Below, piece by piece: positions 44,022 to 56,251 of a stretch of 64,000 nt of DNA. Where the stretch lies: the NCBI RefSeq assembly GCF_000003195.3, contig NC_012871.2:20404658-20468657 (forward strand). Direction: 5' to 3'. Each line of letters begins with the position of its first letter. Position 1 is the stretch's first letter. A program made the translations under genes and the position numbers. Source of the DNA: Sorghum bicolor. Its lineage: Eukaryota > Streptophyta > Magnoliopsida > Poales > Poaceae. The notes below the pieces were generated by a model. That model was not told where the DNA came from, searched no databases, and saw nothing but the letters and a program-made list of their open reading frames with translations.

Positions 44022-47000
44022 TGTGGCAGAACCCCCTAAGTGTTTGGGCCCACCGACACCTGTCATTGTCCTAAGGACCTCTGACGGCGATGCCGGGGAT
44101 CCTCCCACTTTAGAAGTCCGATGAGCATCGCTGGACGCTCATTCCACTGCTACCTGTGGCGTGCCAAGCCGGCTCGTCCTGACCACTGGTGGTGGTCAAT
44201 TAACGAGAACTTCTTCTTCTCGCCCTTACAGGATAGCAAGTGGCCACCTTAACACCAGGATCACTCGTTGCGAAGACATTGCAGTACCACAAACGACATA
44301 TGACCAAAATAATATTTCAGAGTAAAATAGCGGAAGTATTACATAACTTATTTTACAAAAGGAGTTCTTCCAAATAGCAGAGTGTTATTACAACCCAGGC
44401 CTAGCGGAGCAACTTAAACTTTAGTACATTGGTCACAAATTTACAGACCCTGCCCATGGGCCACGTTCACTCTTCTTCATCGTCAACCTCGACGACGGTC
44501 ACACAACAGGGTCCGAAACAAGTCGGCTCCTGAGCTTCACCTGCAACAGGGGTTATAAAACCCTGAGTACGGGAGTACTCAACAAGACTTATCCGGCAGA
44601 AAAAGAGGAGAACTTAGGAATGCAGGCTTAGGGTAGGCAAGGAGTGGCTGAGCAAGGAGCCAAAGTGTTTTGCTAAAAAGCTTACTAATAGTGTATCCTT
44701 ACTTTCAAATTTTACCTGCGAATTCCTCTCCTGTCGAGGCCGAGGAGTTCGAGGACAGTCTAACTAGTTGTGTCCCCACAGACGAGTCTGTGAGTTCCTA
44801 GTCCTAAAATAAAGTATTATTTATTCGATGGCCATAGCTTCATGTCGCTATGAGTCCGGGAATTGGAATCCGAACCTCATGAGACATTTCCCCCTTTCTC
44901 AGTTTAGCACTTAATTGCATATTTAACTACGATGAGGGTCGAAGGAATTGAGTCTCCCAATCGGGGAGCAACGACGATTCGAATCGCTTAGCAATCCAGC
45001 TGGAGTTCCTAACCACCCGACATATGTAGAACTAAATCTTGCATATATCAACCCAAATCAAGCTCTCCCCAAATTTGACCAGGTTCGCGGCACCCGAGAG
45101 CATAGTACTCCACCATCCTACAGCCGATCTAGATGTTCCCGGTCATCTTAGATCCCTAAGGTGGGTACACACTACTCTCGCCATCTTTCCACTCCCAGTG
45201 CGCGAGTAGCTGTTCGCGTCGAGGGATCACAAGACTGGGCTTACCGAGGGTAAGTGGCTAGTACTATAAATTCTCAACCCAGCAGGCCATCAACGGACCG
45301 GTCCTTAACCGACACAGTTGGAGACACTACTTTAAGACTCCATTCTTAAAGCAAGTCCACCGACCGGTCTCAAATTGAAACATCATTGACCATAAGTGTA
45401 TTCCACAACAACCCTTCAAACTTTCTTGTTTGAAAACCTGTCTAGTAGCAGGGCTAAGCATCACTACGCAGTTTTAAAACAAAACAGGTGCCAAGGACAA
45501 GATAACAAATATCAAGGTAGTAAATGCAGCAAGTAGGTTCACCCAATTCTCAACTACCTAATGCAGCATTTTCAATTCATAAGTAATAAAAGATTTAAAA
45601 CGTTCAAGGAGGGGTTAATGCATCCGGGGCTTGCCTTGGTTGCAGGGCAGAGAGGGACCCTCGGAGACTTCCCAAGTCTCGGATTCGACTTCCTCGAATG
45701 GAGCACCGACCTCGGGGTTCGGTTCAACGGGCGCTCCTTCGGTCACGGATACTATACGCAAAATGATGAATGCTCATGATATGCGTATGATCATTATGCA
45801 AGAAGGGTCAAGTCGAGTACAACTTGCCTTCTTGGTGCAACACAGAATAAACCATAAATAAACTTGTTTTTACCCAAGAAGTTGCATCTGTAAATTAAGA
45901 CTTCTCTTACTTCATAATGATCTTAAATCAACTAATTACTATCCCTATTTACCTAAATTAATTCTTAATTAAGTACTAATGACAGTAATTAAGCATTAAG
46001 GCCAACCAATAATTAAGTGCCAAAGGTCATTAGGGTTAATGACCTCAGGTCTTCACATAATCCTAAAGTCACTCAAACCCTAATTATGAGGATTTAACTA
46101 ATCATTGTTTACTTACTTTGGAATTATTATTTAATTACTAAATAAGGGTTTATTAATATTTTACCCAAACATTAACCAAATGCCACCAAATTTTGTGTGG
46201 AGCCAGGGAATAATATTCAGAGGCTCTCCACCAATTTTGGTGATTTTTGCACACATAAATAAATTATTAAAATTCATCAAAGTTTTATTTGCTAAATAAA
46301 AGAAGTCAATTGTTATACCCTTGCAAACTATCACAAAACAGAATCTAGTATTTTTCTTGGATCCTACATATTTCAGGGAGTCTATACAAAAATTCTCATT
46401 ATTTTTGGATCATCACACAATTTATCACACAAATTCAAATATAAAACCAAAACTACAAAAAAAGAAAAAGGAAAAGACATTGCAGCGGGTGGCCGGGATT
46501 CGGCCCGCAGGCTGGCCCGCTTCAGCTCGGCCCGCGCGGACGCTGCGCGCGCTGCCTCCTCTCCGTGCGGTCATTGACGAGCGGGCCCTGCTCGTCAGGT
46601 TTCCCCCCCTCTTCCGGCGACACACTGACAGGACGACCCCACCTGTCAGTTTCGTCCCCTTCACGCGCGACGGCGCTTCCGCAGCTCCGGCGGCCGTTAG
46701 CGAGGTCCCCGACCCCCGCGCGCGTGCGCATCAGCTCCGCCTCACTTCCGCGGACCGATCCCTACCACTTACTCGCGCTCTACCGCCCTCTGTCTATCGC
46801 AACCGCGTCACCGGCAGACGGCCGCCATGGCCGACTATCGGCCGGCCACCAGGACCCGGTAGAGTGCAAGCCGACGGCCTAGCGAGCTTCCACAGGGGTT
46901 GGGGGGGATGGTGCTCACGCTGCAAGGCTCGGGGAAGCAGCTGAAGCTGCAGGCGACGGAGGCAGTGTCGTCGGGCGGGGGCTCTGGCTCCGGCAAGCTC

Positions 47001-48283
47001 GTTCCGGTGATCCTGCTCACATTCAAAGAGAGGGAGCGAGCGCATGAGCAACCGGGGCACGGAAGGAACTTGAAACAGTCGCCAGCGGGGTGTGATACTC
47101 ACTGGAACACCGTGGCCACGTGAAGAACTTCGCGGCGGCAGTCTCGGCCGGAGTTGGAGAAGAGGGAGGAGCTCTGGCGTTTGAGGGGGTTAGAGAGGGA
47201 GTTTGGGGGTGCACTGGGTTCGCACGAAGGTGACGAAGACTCTGGGTTGCTCAAATTGGCTCGGGAAGGAGTGGTTATGGTGAATTTGGGAGAGAAAGGC
47301 TCGTCGGGTTCTTTGGCTCAGGACGGAGGAAACGCACGGCGTCGTCCACGCCGCGCTCAAATGGAGGGGAAAGCAAGCCCGGGGCATCCACGTTGCCTGG
47401 CGACCCTGGCAGCAAGCAGCTGCGTGCACGCACGCATGCGCGCGGCGCTGCTCGCGCGGCGGCTGCGCTGGACAGGGAGCCGGTGATCCATATCGGATCA
47501 CTGTAGCAGACCCTTATCCCCCCTTTTCTGACTTTTGTGGAATTCACCCAAAATTTGAACTGAACACAAGATTCCATCAAAACAAAAGTTGTACCAAATT
47601 TTGTGAGCTACAAAACATGTTTTGGTTACCCAAGCCAATTTTTAGTGGAAAAAGGTTAATTTGGCCAAACAGTTTGAAAATCAAAACTCAATTCAAAGGA
47701 AATTCAAATTTTTGGATTGGGGCATATCAGAATTTCCAAAATTACTTTTGTTTTTCCTAAACCACGTGAAAAACTCCCAACATGAAAGTTGCTAAACTTT
47801 TTGTGCTCTACAACTTTCATGTTGACCACTTTTCAAAATTCCAAATGGATTTTGAATTGGAGGTTTAAATTGGAAAAGGGGACACTTTCTGGAAATCTGT
47901 ATTTTCAAAATTACTTTGAATTCTATATTGAAACTTCAAAAACTCAAAACACCAAAGTTGTACATATTGACAAGATCTACAACTTTTCTTTTGAACTCAA
48001 CCTCAAATTTTGCTTAGTTTTTGAATTGTACAAAAAGGGGCAATTCTAGGGTCCAGAAATCAGGGTTTTCCCCCCCTAAGCCTTCGGAAAACCTTCACCC
48101 TAGGGTTCTAGCAACCAACTAAAGCCTCACTAACAAGATAAACACACTTTAATTCCCTAAGCACATTCAACCAAACTAAACTCATTTTAAGTTGATGCAT
48201 CAAAGTGTGCTTAACAACTATGCTGTGCAATGCTGATGATGCCATGATCCGATTTTAGTAACCGTAACATCGGGGATGTTACA
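44022..48283 (-). repeat. Tekay 5' LTR
   Basis: 4262 bp, starting and ending as the other LTR, without the internal duplication. The outer end on the sense strand is the palindrome GTAACATC-CCC-GATGTTAC. A GC-rich block is at about 46485-47490. Short ORFs are not supported as genes. Confidence 0.9.
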
Positions 48284-48288
48284 GTTGC

Positions 48289-48383
48289 CCTAGCGTGTGT
48301 TCACAGGGCAGAGCTACTTAAAGTCACATCAGCTACCAAAGAAGCACTAGTTTGGCCTTGCCGCCACTACTATTGATGATATC
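48289..48383. other. Short spacer between Tekay and Tat-2
   Basis: 95 bp of unassigned sequence; continuous with 30713-30874 before Tekay inserted. Nothing recognised. Confidence 0.5.
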
Positions 48384-48388
48384 ATGAC

Positions 48389-49128
48389 TGTTGACACCGT
48401 TTTTGGACACGTACCCAGGATCGGTAGAGTGTAGATCAGCAAGAAAGGACAATAGTGACTGGTCTGCAGGAGAGTTGTCTATAAGGATGGTTGCCGATGA
48501 GGAGATTGCTGAATGTGGCTAAGTCCGTGGGTGGTGATGCCGAGGGCCAGTATTGATCGTTGCCGATGGGGAGTCTGCCGATGACGTGGAAGGAAGACTT
48601 GGAGGTTACCACTTGGTCCATGGTGGTGTCCCAGCTTGTCACGGCAGCTACTTGGTCTGTGATGGTGTCCTAGCTTGTCACGGCAGGATAGTTTTATGTT
48701 TTCCTTAGTTGTTTAAATTGTTTTGTACACGGATTCTGTTAAATTTGGAATTCGAGTTCTAGTCGTGTATGGTTGTAGCTCTTTGAGCAGGGTATAAATG
48801 TGGACCCTAGGGCCTTGTAAGATCTATCATCTATCAATCAATCAAATATACGTTTTACTCATATTCCAGCATCTACTTTTTCGACGAATTCGTCATATTT
48901 TCCTTTTCATTACGAGTTCTTAGGAGTTCGTCGACTTAAGCTCGGCGTATTCTCAAGTTCCGCGTGAATACCTCTTGGCCGTGGCATCCGGGCGCATCGC
49001 TGTTGTTGGGACCAAAGTATTCGAGTTATCACCTTTGCCGATAGTACGGTCAAATCGGCTGGCACGCCTTAACGTTTAAATCGGGTATTAGCCCTTTGTG
49101 TTTGCAGATCAGCTTTTGCATCAACACA
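48389..49128 (+). repeat. Tat-2 5' LTR
   Basis: Begins TGTTGACACCG. The TATA box TATAAAT is at 48793-48799. The end was placed at CAACACA just before TCTTTTGGCACG. Confidence 0.8.
48793..48799 (+). promoter_or_regulatory. TATA box of the Tat-2 LTR promoter
   Basis: TATAAAT preceded by GAGCAGGG; the identical site in the other LTR is at 60598-60604. Confidence 0.55.
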
Positions 49129-49133
49129 TCTTT

Positions 49134-49151
49134 TGGCACGCCCAGTGGGAC
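49134..49151 (+). other. Tat-2 primer-binding site
   Basis: TGGCACGCCCAGTGGGAC, five bases after the LTR; the TGG start is the usual tRNA CCA complement. The tRNA was not identified. Confidence 0.65.
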
Positions 49152-49172
49152 AGATTCAAGACCAAGATCGAC

Positions 49173-50500
49173 ATGTCGACTACCAAATTCGATCAAGAGA
49201 ATGTCATCCCTGTGACGGAAGCCAATCTCAAGGATGAGCAGAAGCAAGCTATTGCAAAAGCCATGGAGGATTACGAGCAGCAATGTTTGAAGTCCTTCAA
49301 CATCAACAGGAGCGGCGAAGTAATCCAGAAAGAAGCATTGCCGACCCCTCGGCAGGTTACTTTTGACGCCAATCATGGTAAACTCCAAGACATGGTTGAT
49401 AATGCTATCAACCGTGCCTTGATCAATCAAGCTGGTGTGCTGTCCAATACGGTTTTCAACGCCGTGGCTAGAACCTTCAAAGAAGGACAATTGCCACCAA
49501 ATTATACGGGCCCTGCCTATCATCAACCAAGATCGCCAGTGGTTACGGCTCCATCGGCTGCCACGGTTGCTGCAGGCACAGAGGCTACTACGCCCCCAAG
49601 CACGCTAGGAGTCTCTAATGCGCAGTCCACGCCGATGCCGTTCAATCCATCAACATCAGATAAGTCGATCAAGCTTACTACAGATCTATTAGCATCGGCA
49701 ATGTCGGGATCGGTTCCTCCTAATTGGTGGGGTTATGGTATGCCTCCAGAATATTCGCTGAGGGCACTGGCACATCTCAGGCAGCTGACGTGAGAGGCAA
49801 GGCTCCTGCGGCATCGGCACCTCCAAATATGCCGATGAACCAGAGTCCCCAGTATACTACAACTACTACTGCCAGGCCTTATACTGAGAATTCTCAAGCT
49901 CCAACATTTCAGATACCTAATGCATCGGCAGATTCAATACTGACGCAACAGAGATTTATGACTCAGCCAGGGTATGTCAATTCAATGATGATGCCCAATT
50001 ACCAGACATCGGCAGGATCCATGCCGATGAATGCTGATAGTGGATGGCTTGGGCAGCAAGTCTTTCCGCAAACGCTCCAACAGAATCATCAGGCTACGGG
50101 GTTTCAACAAGGCTAGATCTACCCCGGATTCCAGAATCAGGGATTACCCAACCAGCCAATGAATCTTGGGCGGCACATCGGCGGACAGCAGATCGGCGGA
50201 CAGCAGATCAGCGGACAACAGATCGGCGGGCAATAGTTTGGTGGTCAGCAGATAGGTGGCCAAATGATTAATCCAATGTTCCATGTAGAACGTGTGCCGC
50301 ACAGACACATGGAAGCTTACCAGCAGATGCCGGATCCGCAACCGCCTCATCGGCAAGATGTCGATGCCTATTGGGCCGATAAGATTGCTGAGGTGATGAG
50401 AGATCAATTTGGGATAAAACCCAAAGTCAACACTTACTCTTATCGGACACCGTATCCTCCCGCATATGATTTGATCTCGCTTCCAAATCGGTACAAGGTA
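49173..50500 (+). pseudogene. Tat-2 gag, N-terminal half, broken
   Basis: Starts MSTTKFDQENVIPVTEANLK at 49173 and is open to 49793. It passes to another frame near 49755 (Pro/Ala/Ser/Met-rich, 49724-50116), is stopped by TAG at 50114-50116 and again near 50235, and continues in that frame to about 50500. It contains six degenerate 15-bp repeats coding IGGQQ near 50168-50262. No catalytic motif. This is the variable N-terminal region of Tat gag, preceding the capsid-like domain. Confidence 0.65.
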
Positions 50501-52860
50501 CCGACTTTACTAAGTTTTCTGGGCAGGATGACACGTCAACCATGGAGCATGTTAACAGGTTCATTATCCAATGCGGAGAAGCTGCTAATAGGGACGAGTT
50601 AAGGGTTCGCTTATTCTCGTCATCATTATCTGGATTGGCTTTTACTTGGTTTATATCACTACCTCCCAACTCAGTGGTTACTTGGGCCGATCTAGAGAAG
50701 CAATTCCACAAATACTTCTTTTCTGGTGTCCATGAGAAGAAGATCACCAATTTGGTCAAATTAAGGCAACTCAATGATGAATCGGTTGAAAGTTTTCTGC
50801 AGAGGATACCGGAAGTCAAGAACAAATGCTATAGCCTGGTTCTGGATGATCGGCAGCTAGCCGATTTAGCTTTCCAGGGTTTATTGCCGCACATAAGGGA
50901 CAAGTATGCATCTCAGGAGTTTGAAAGCTTAAGTCATTTGGTGCAGAGAATTTCTGATCAAGATATCAAGCCTTTCGAGCCCAAGAGAGCATGGAACAAA
51001 AAGGTGTCATTTGTGGATGAAGGGGCAAGCTCGGACTCTGATGAAGAACCAGTCATCGGCTTGGCAGAATGGGTGAAAAATAAAAAGCCGATGTCTTGTC
51101 CTTTTGGACATAAAGAGCTAGAGAAATTCGCGTTTGACATCACTAAGGCCGATAGGATATTTGACTTTCTACTTCAATAGGGTCAAATCAAGTTGTCACC
51201 CAATCATGTGATCCCATCGGCTGAAGAATTGAAAAGGATGAAATATTGCAAGTGGCACAATGCAACTTCTCATGGCACTAATGAATGCAAAGTCTTTAGA
51301 CAACAGCTGCAATCGGCTATAGAGTCTGGAAGGATCAAATTCGACAGCTCTAAAGCTCAGAAGCCGATGAAGATTGATCAACATCCTTTTCCAACAAACA
51401 TGCTGGATGCCAAGGGAAAGGCCAAGGTCTTAACATCGGAAGCAGCTGAAAGGAGTGCATCGGTGGATCCTCAGTATCAGATCACTACTGCCGATGCCAA
51501 GGGAAAAGGCTTGATCCAGGAAGGGGCTAATTCAGGAAGGCCTCCCCAATCTGGTATTGTGATAACTCATAGAAGGCCACGGGAGACCTGGCAGCAATGT
51601 GAGGATCGGTATCGGCGCCAGCAAGACGACTATCGTCGAGAAGAAGAAAAACACCGACAGGAGTGGAATCGGCATAGGGATCACTGAAATTGCCCGTTCT
51701 TCATTCATTGCTGGGAGGAGAATATCAAGCTTCCCACTGTCAGAGATTGTCCCGAGTGCAACGGTTATGATCGGTATGATAGATCCGATCGGCGCTATCA
51801 CGATGATGATCGGCGATTTAATGGGCCGATTAGTGGAAGAGTGTCCGTTCACGATCGGCTGGGGGGCAGGCTCAGTGTGCACGACAGGCTTGGCAATCGT
51901 GTTCAATATTTTCCCAGGAACCAGGAAGAACTCGAAGAGATGGCTAATGCGTGGGTTCCCGATGAGTTCATTTTCTGCAGAGACGCCAATACTTATCGGA
52001 TGGAGTCAAGGGAGAGTCGTCGCCCATCAGTGAGGCAGCAGCAATTACCTCCATGGTGTCCAGAGGGGTTGACCAGGACACAGAAGAGAAGACTGCAACG
52101 TGAGAGGCGAGAGGAGTTAAGCAAGGGCGAGAACTCTGGTCAATCTGGGGATCAGCAATCAGATCCTAAGGGGAAAGGGCCATCGACAAACGTCAACATG
52201 GAATTCATGTTGCCGATGGAATTCCTGGCGCCGTCTAGTGATGATGAGCTGGAGTTTTTCGACCAAATAGCTCAGCTGGCTCTGGATCCAATGATAGCCA
52301 TATTTGAAAAGCCTGCCGATGATGAAAGGCAGCATCTTAAGGCTCTGTTTGTCAAAGGAAGGGTTGATGGTCAGCCAATGACCAAAATTTTAATTGATGG
52401 TGGAGCTGCTATCAATATCATGCCATATGCAGTGTATTGGAAGCTTGGGAAAGGAGATCAGGATTTGACCAGGACCGATATGATGCTCAAGGACTTTGAA
52501 GGCAACGTGTCTCCAGTCAAGGGAGCCGTATGCGTTGAGTTGACCAACGGCAGTAAGACCTTGCCGACAACCTTCTTCGTGATCAGTGGAAAGGGTGCTT
52601 ATAACTTACTGTTGGGAAGAGACTGGATTCATGCCAATTGTTGCATCCCATCTACAATGCACCAATGCTTGGTTCAGTGGGTAGATGACAAGATTGAAAT
52701 TGTCCCGGGGGATTCTTCCTATGTTATTGCATCGGCAGAGGCAGACACCTACGAAAGAACTAGATGTATTTCAGGAGAGGTCTGGGAAAGAGATTTTCTC
52801 AAGGTTGCCGATTATGAAATTCCACCGATCCAAGCAGTCGGTTCTGATGAAGATTTTTAA
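50500..52860 (+). pseudogene. Tat-2 gag capsid region, zinc motifs and protease
   Basis: One frame from about 50500 to 52860 with two nonsense codons, TAG at 51178-51180 and TGA at 51685-51687; a further frameshift joins it to the N-terminal half near 50500. Retrotrans_gag is at 50542-50980 (GLAFTWFISLPPNSVVTWAD ... RQLNDESVESFLQRI). Two Cys/His clusters follow: CKWHNATSHGTNEC (about 51250) and CPFFIHCW ... CPEC (about 51690-51760). Protease is near 52390-52640 (ILIDGGAAINIMP, LLLGRDWIHAN). Both stops look like single-base changes, so the protein was probably functional not long ago. Confidence 0.75.
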
Positions 52861-55800
52861 TGGATAGATTCGCCGATAATGGAAAGTTAGGCTAGGGGTT
52901 CACGTCGGCCGATGATTTGGTAGAAGTAGATATAGGTAGTGGTGATAAATCTAGACCTACTTTTATTAGTGCTAAGTTAGATTCTGAGTGGAAGCAACAG
53001 TTAACCGATTTGTTAAAGGAATATAAAGATTGCTTTGCTTGGGATTATACTGAGATGCCTGGTTTAGACCGATTGATTGTTGAACATCGGTTGCCTATCA
53101 AGTCTGGATTTCGGCCACATCAGCAGCCAGCTCGCCGATGTAATCCTAATATTCTTCCTGACATCAAAGCCAAAATTACTAAACTTATTGAGGCCAAATT
53201 TATTCGACAGTGTCGGTATGCCGAGTGGATTTCCAATATTGTTCCGGTTTACAAAAAGAACGGGAAGCTTCGGGTCTGCATTGATTTCAGGAATCTTAAC
53301 AAAGCTACACCGATGGATGGCTACCCAATGCCAGTTGCCGATCTGCTAGTTGACGCTGCGGCTGGGCATCAGATTATTAGCTTTATGGATGGCAATGCAG
53401 GATACAATGAAATATTCATGGCTGAAGAGGATATTCCAAAGACTGCGTTCAGGTGTCCTGGTCATGTTGGGTTGTTTGAATGGATAGTCATGACCTTTGG
53501 CTTGAAGAACGCTGGTGCTACTTATCAGAGGGCCATGAATTTTATATTTCATGAGCTCATCGGCAAGCAGGTGGAGATTTATATTGATGATGTGGTGGTT
53601 AAGTCTAGAGACTTCACAAAGCATCTTGCCGGTCTACGAAAGGTGTTGGAATGCACAAGGAAGCACGGTTTGAAAATGAATCCCAATAAGTGTGCATTTG
53701 GTGTATCGGCAGGACAGTTTCTTGGTTTCATGGTGCATCAAAGGGGGATTGAAATTAGTCGAAGATCTATTGATGCCATCAACAAAATAGTTGCCCCTAC
53801 CAACAAGACTGAGCTCCAGTCGTTGATTGGCAAGGTAAATTTTATCAGAAGATTTATATCTAATTTGTCTGGTAAAATTCGTGCTTTCAGTCCTCTTCTT
53901 AAGATGAAAGCCGATCAAGAATTTGTTTGGGGGAAAGAACAACAATTGGCTCTGGATGAAATCAAGAATTATTTGGTGAATCCTCCAGTTCTGATTCCAC
54001 CTCAGCAAGGGAAGCCCTTCAGATTGTATTTGTCTATCGATGGGATGGTCATCGGTTCGGCTTTAATTCAAGAATTTGAAGGGAAAGAGCGTGTGATTTA
54101 TTACTTAAGCAGGAGGTTGATTGATGCTGAGACCAGGTATTCGGCTATTGAGAAATTATGCTTGTGCTTGTATTTCTCCTGTATTAAGTTAAGGCACTAT
54201 TTGCTATCGGCCAAATGCATTGTTATTTGCAAAGATGATGTGGTCCGATACATGCTATCTATGCCGATCATGAGTGGCAGGATCGGTAAGTGGATTTGGG
54301 CGCTGTCAGAATTCGATTTGCGTTACGAGTCGGCTAAGGCAGTTAAGGGACAGGTTATGGCCGATTTTGTGACTCAACATTGCAGTGCAGTGGAGGCTTT
54401 GGAAATTGTATCTTGGACACTTTTCTTTGACGGATCCACGTGTGACCGGGGGGCAGGAATCGGCATAATGTTAATTTCCCCTCGGGGAAGGAAGTATGAG
54501 TTTTCCTTGCTGATTGTTGCCACGTCGACGAATAATCAGGCTGAGTATCAAGCTTTAATAAGAGGATTGGAGTTACTAAGAGAAGTTCATGCTGATGCTG
54601 CTGAGGTCTTTGGGGATTCTATGCTAGTTATAAATCAATTGGCTGGAAGCTATGAATGCCGAAGTGAAGTCCTCATAACTTATTACGAAAGGAGTATGCA
54701 ACTGTTAAAGGAATTCAAGGATTTCCGATTAGAGCATGTTCCTCGATTGCATAATGAAGAGGCCAATCTGTTGGCTCAGCATGCCTCGGGATATCAGCCT
54801 ATGATTAATGCAATATCGGCAATCGGTGCCGATGATTGGAGAAAAGAAATTATTGATTATTTGAAGGATCCATCCAGGAAAGTTGAGAGACGGGTTCGGT
54901 TTCAAGCCACCAAGTATGTGCTCCTCGAAGATGAATTGTATTATCGAACTATTGATGAAATTCTTCTCCGATGCTTAGGTGATGATGAAGCTAAGAGTTT
55001 GATGGGAGAAATCCATGAAGGGGTATGTGGAGCACATCAGTCGGCTTTTAAGATGAAGTGGATGATTAGGAGGAATGGATATTATTGGCCGACTATACTT
55101 GAGGATTGCTTTAAGTATTTCAAAAGTTGTCAAGGATGTGAAAAGTTTGGCAATATTCAAAGGGCGCCTGCATCGGCTATGAATCCTATTATAAAGCCTT
55201 GGCCGTTCCGAGGATGGGCTATTGATTTGATCGGCCAGATTTATCCACCATCCAGCAAGGGGCATAAGTTCATCTTGGTTGCCACCGATTACTTCACTAA
55301 GTGGGTTGAAGCTATTCCTTTGAAGAAAGTTACATCGGCCAATATGATTGATTTTGTGAAGGAACACATCGTTTACCGATTTGGAATTCCTCACACAATT
55401 ACTACCGATCAGGGCACCATGTTCACATCAGGGGAGTTTGATGAATTTGCCATCGGTATGGGAATTAAAGTATTAAATTCTTCTCATTACTATGCTCAAG
55501 CTAATGGGCAGGCCGTGGCATCTAACAAAGGGATTATCAAGCTTATTAAACGAAAGATTGAAGAAAATCCTAGGAGGTGGCATACATTGTTAAGCGAAGC
55601 TCTATGGTCATATCGGATGGCTTGTCATGGATCGACCAAGGTTTCACCTTATCAGTTGGTGTATGGGCATGATGCAGTGTTTCCTTGGGAAGTTAAGACT
55701 GGGTCTAGGCGGCTATCTTTTCAGGATTAGTTGACTGCCGATGACTATGCTACTTTGATGACAGACGAGTTGGATGATCTAGTAGGGTATCGGCTAAGGG

Positions 55801-56093
55801 CTTTGATGAGTATAGAAGAGAATAAAAAGAGAGTTGCTAGATGGTATGATAAGAAAGTAAAGGCTAAGGAGTTTGCCGATGGAGACTTAGTATGGAAATT
55901 GATCTTACCGATCGGGACTAAAAGTTCAAAATTTGGGAAGTGGTCTCCCAATTGGGAGGGTCCCTATCGGATAAGTCGATCGGCTCCTGGTAATGCCTAT
56001 ATTAAAAATACTCTCAAAGGAGTTGAATTTCCCAGAGCATTAAATGGCAAATATCTAAAGAAGTACTACCCCAGCATATGGGTCGATGCATAA
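52860..56093 (+). pseudogene. Tat-2 pol: RT, RNase H and integrase, integrase inactivated
   Basis: The frame opens with an ATG at 52860 that overlaps the preceding stop (TAATG). It has a TAG at 52893-52895, is open 52917-55730, has a TAG at 55728-55730, then continues to 56093. RT motifs: FIRQCRYAEWISNIVPVYKK, CIDFRNLNKATPMDGYPMP, catalytic YIDDVVVKS. RNase H: LFFDGSTCDRGAGIGIML, AEVFGDSMLVINQL. Integrase zinc region: HEGVCGAHQS ... CQGCEKFG; core: AIDLIGQIY, TTDQGTMF, then AQANGQAVASNKG, where the catalytic Glu is Val. Two stops plus this change argue against autonomy. Pol lies in the -1 frame relative to gag-protease. Confidence 0.85.
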
Positions 56094-56251
56094 GAGTTAG
56101 GTGCCGATAACATTCCTATCGGCTGGATCAAAATGTGTCTGGAGGTAAAGCTCAGTGTTTTAAAAGGCGCCGATAACAGTCCTATCAGCTAGACTAAGTA
56201 TCAGGAAGTTTTGAAGGCAGAAAGAAACAAGTATGTCGCCAATGAAGAAGT

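Larger units (their letters stand above)
30880..48283 (-). mobile_element. Tekay/Del-type Gypsy chromovirus
   Basis: LTRs at 30880-37983 and 44022-48283 are bounded by TGTGGCAGAACC and GGGATGTTACA (+ strand) and flanked by the duplication GTTGC (30875-30879 and 48284-48288). PBS next to the right LTR and purine tract next to the left LTR give minus orientation. Between them lie an extra coiled-coil ORF and one continuous gag-pol ORF with a C-terminal chromodomain, which defines the chromovirus group; the long LTR and GGGGGAAGGGC tract suggest Tekay. No frameshift or stop interrupts gag-pol. The left (3') LTR contains a 2.84-kb tandem duplication. Confidence 0.93.
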
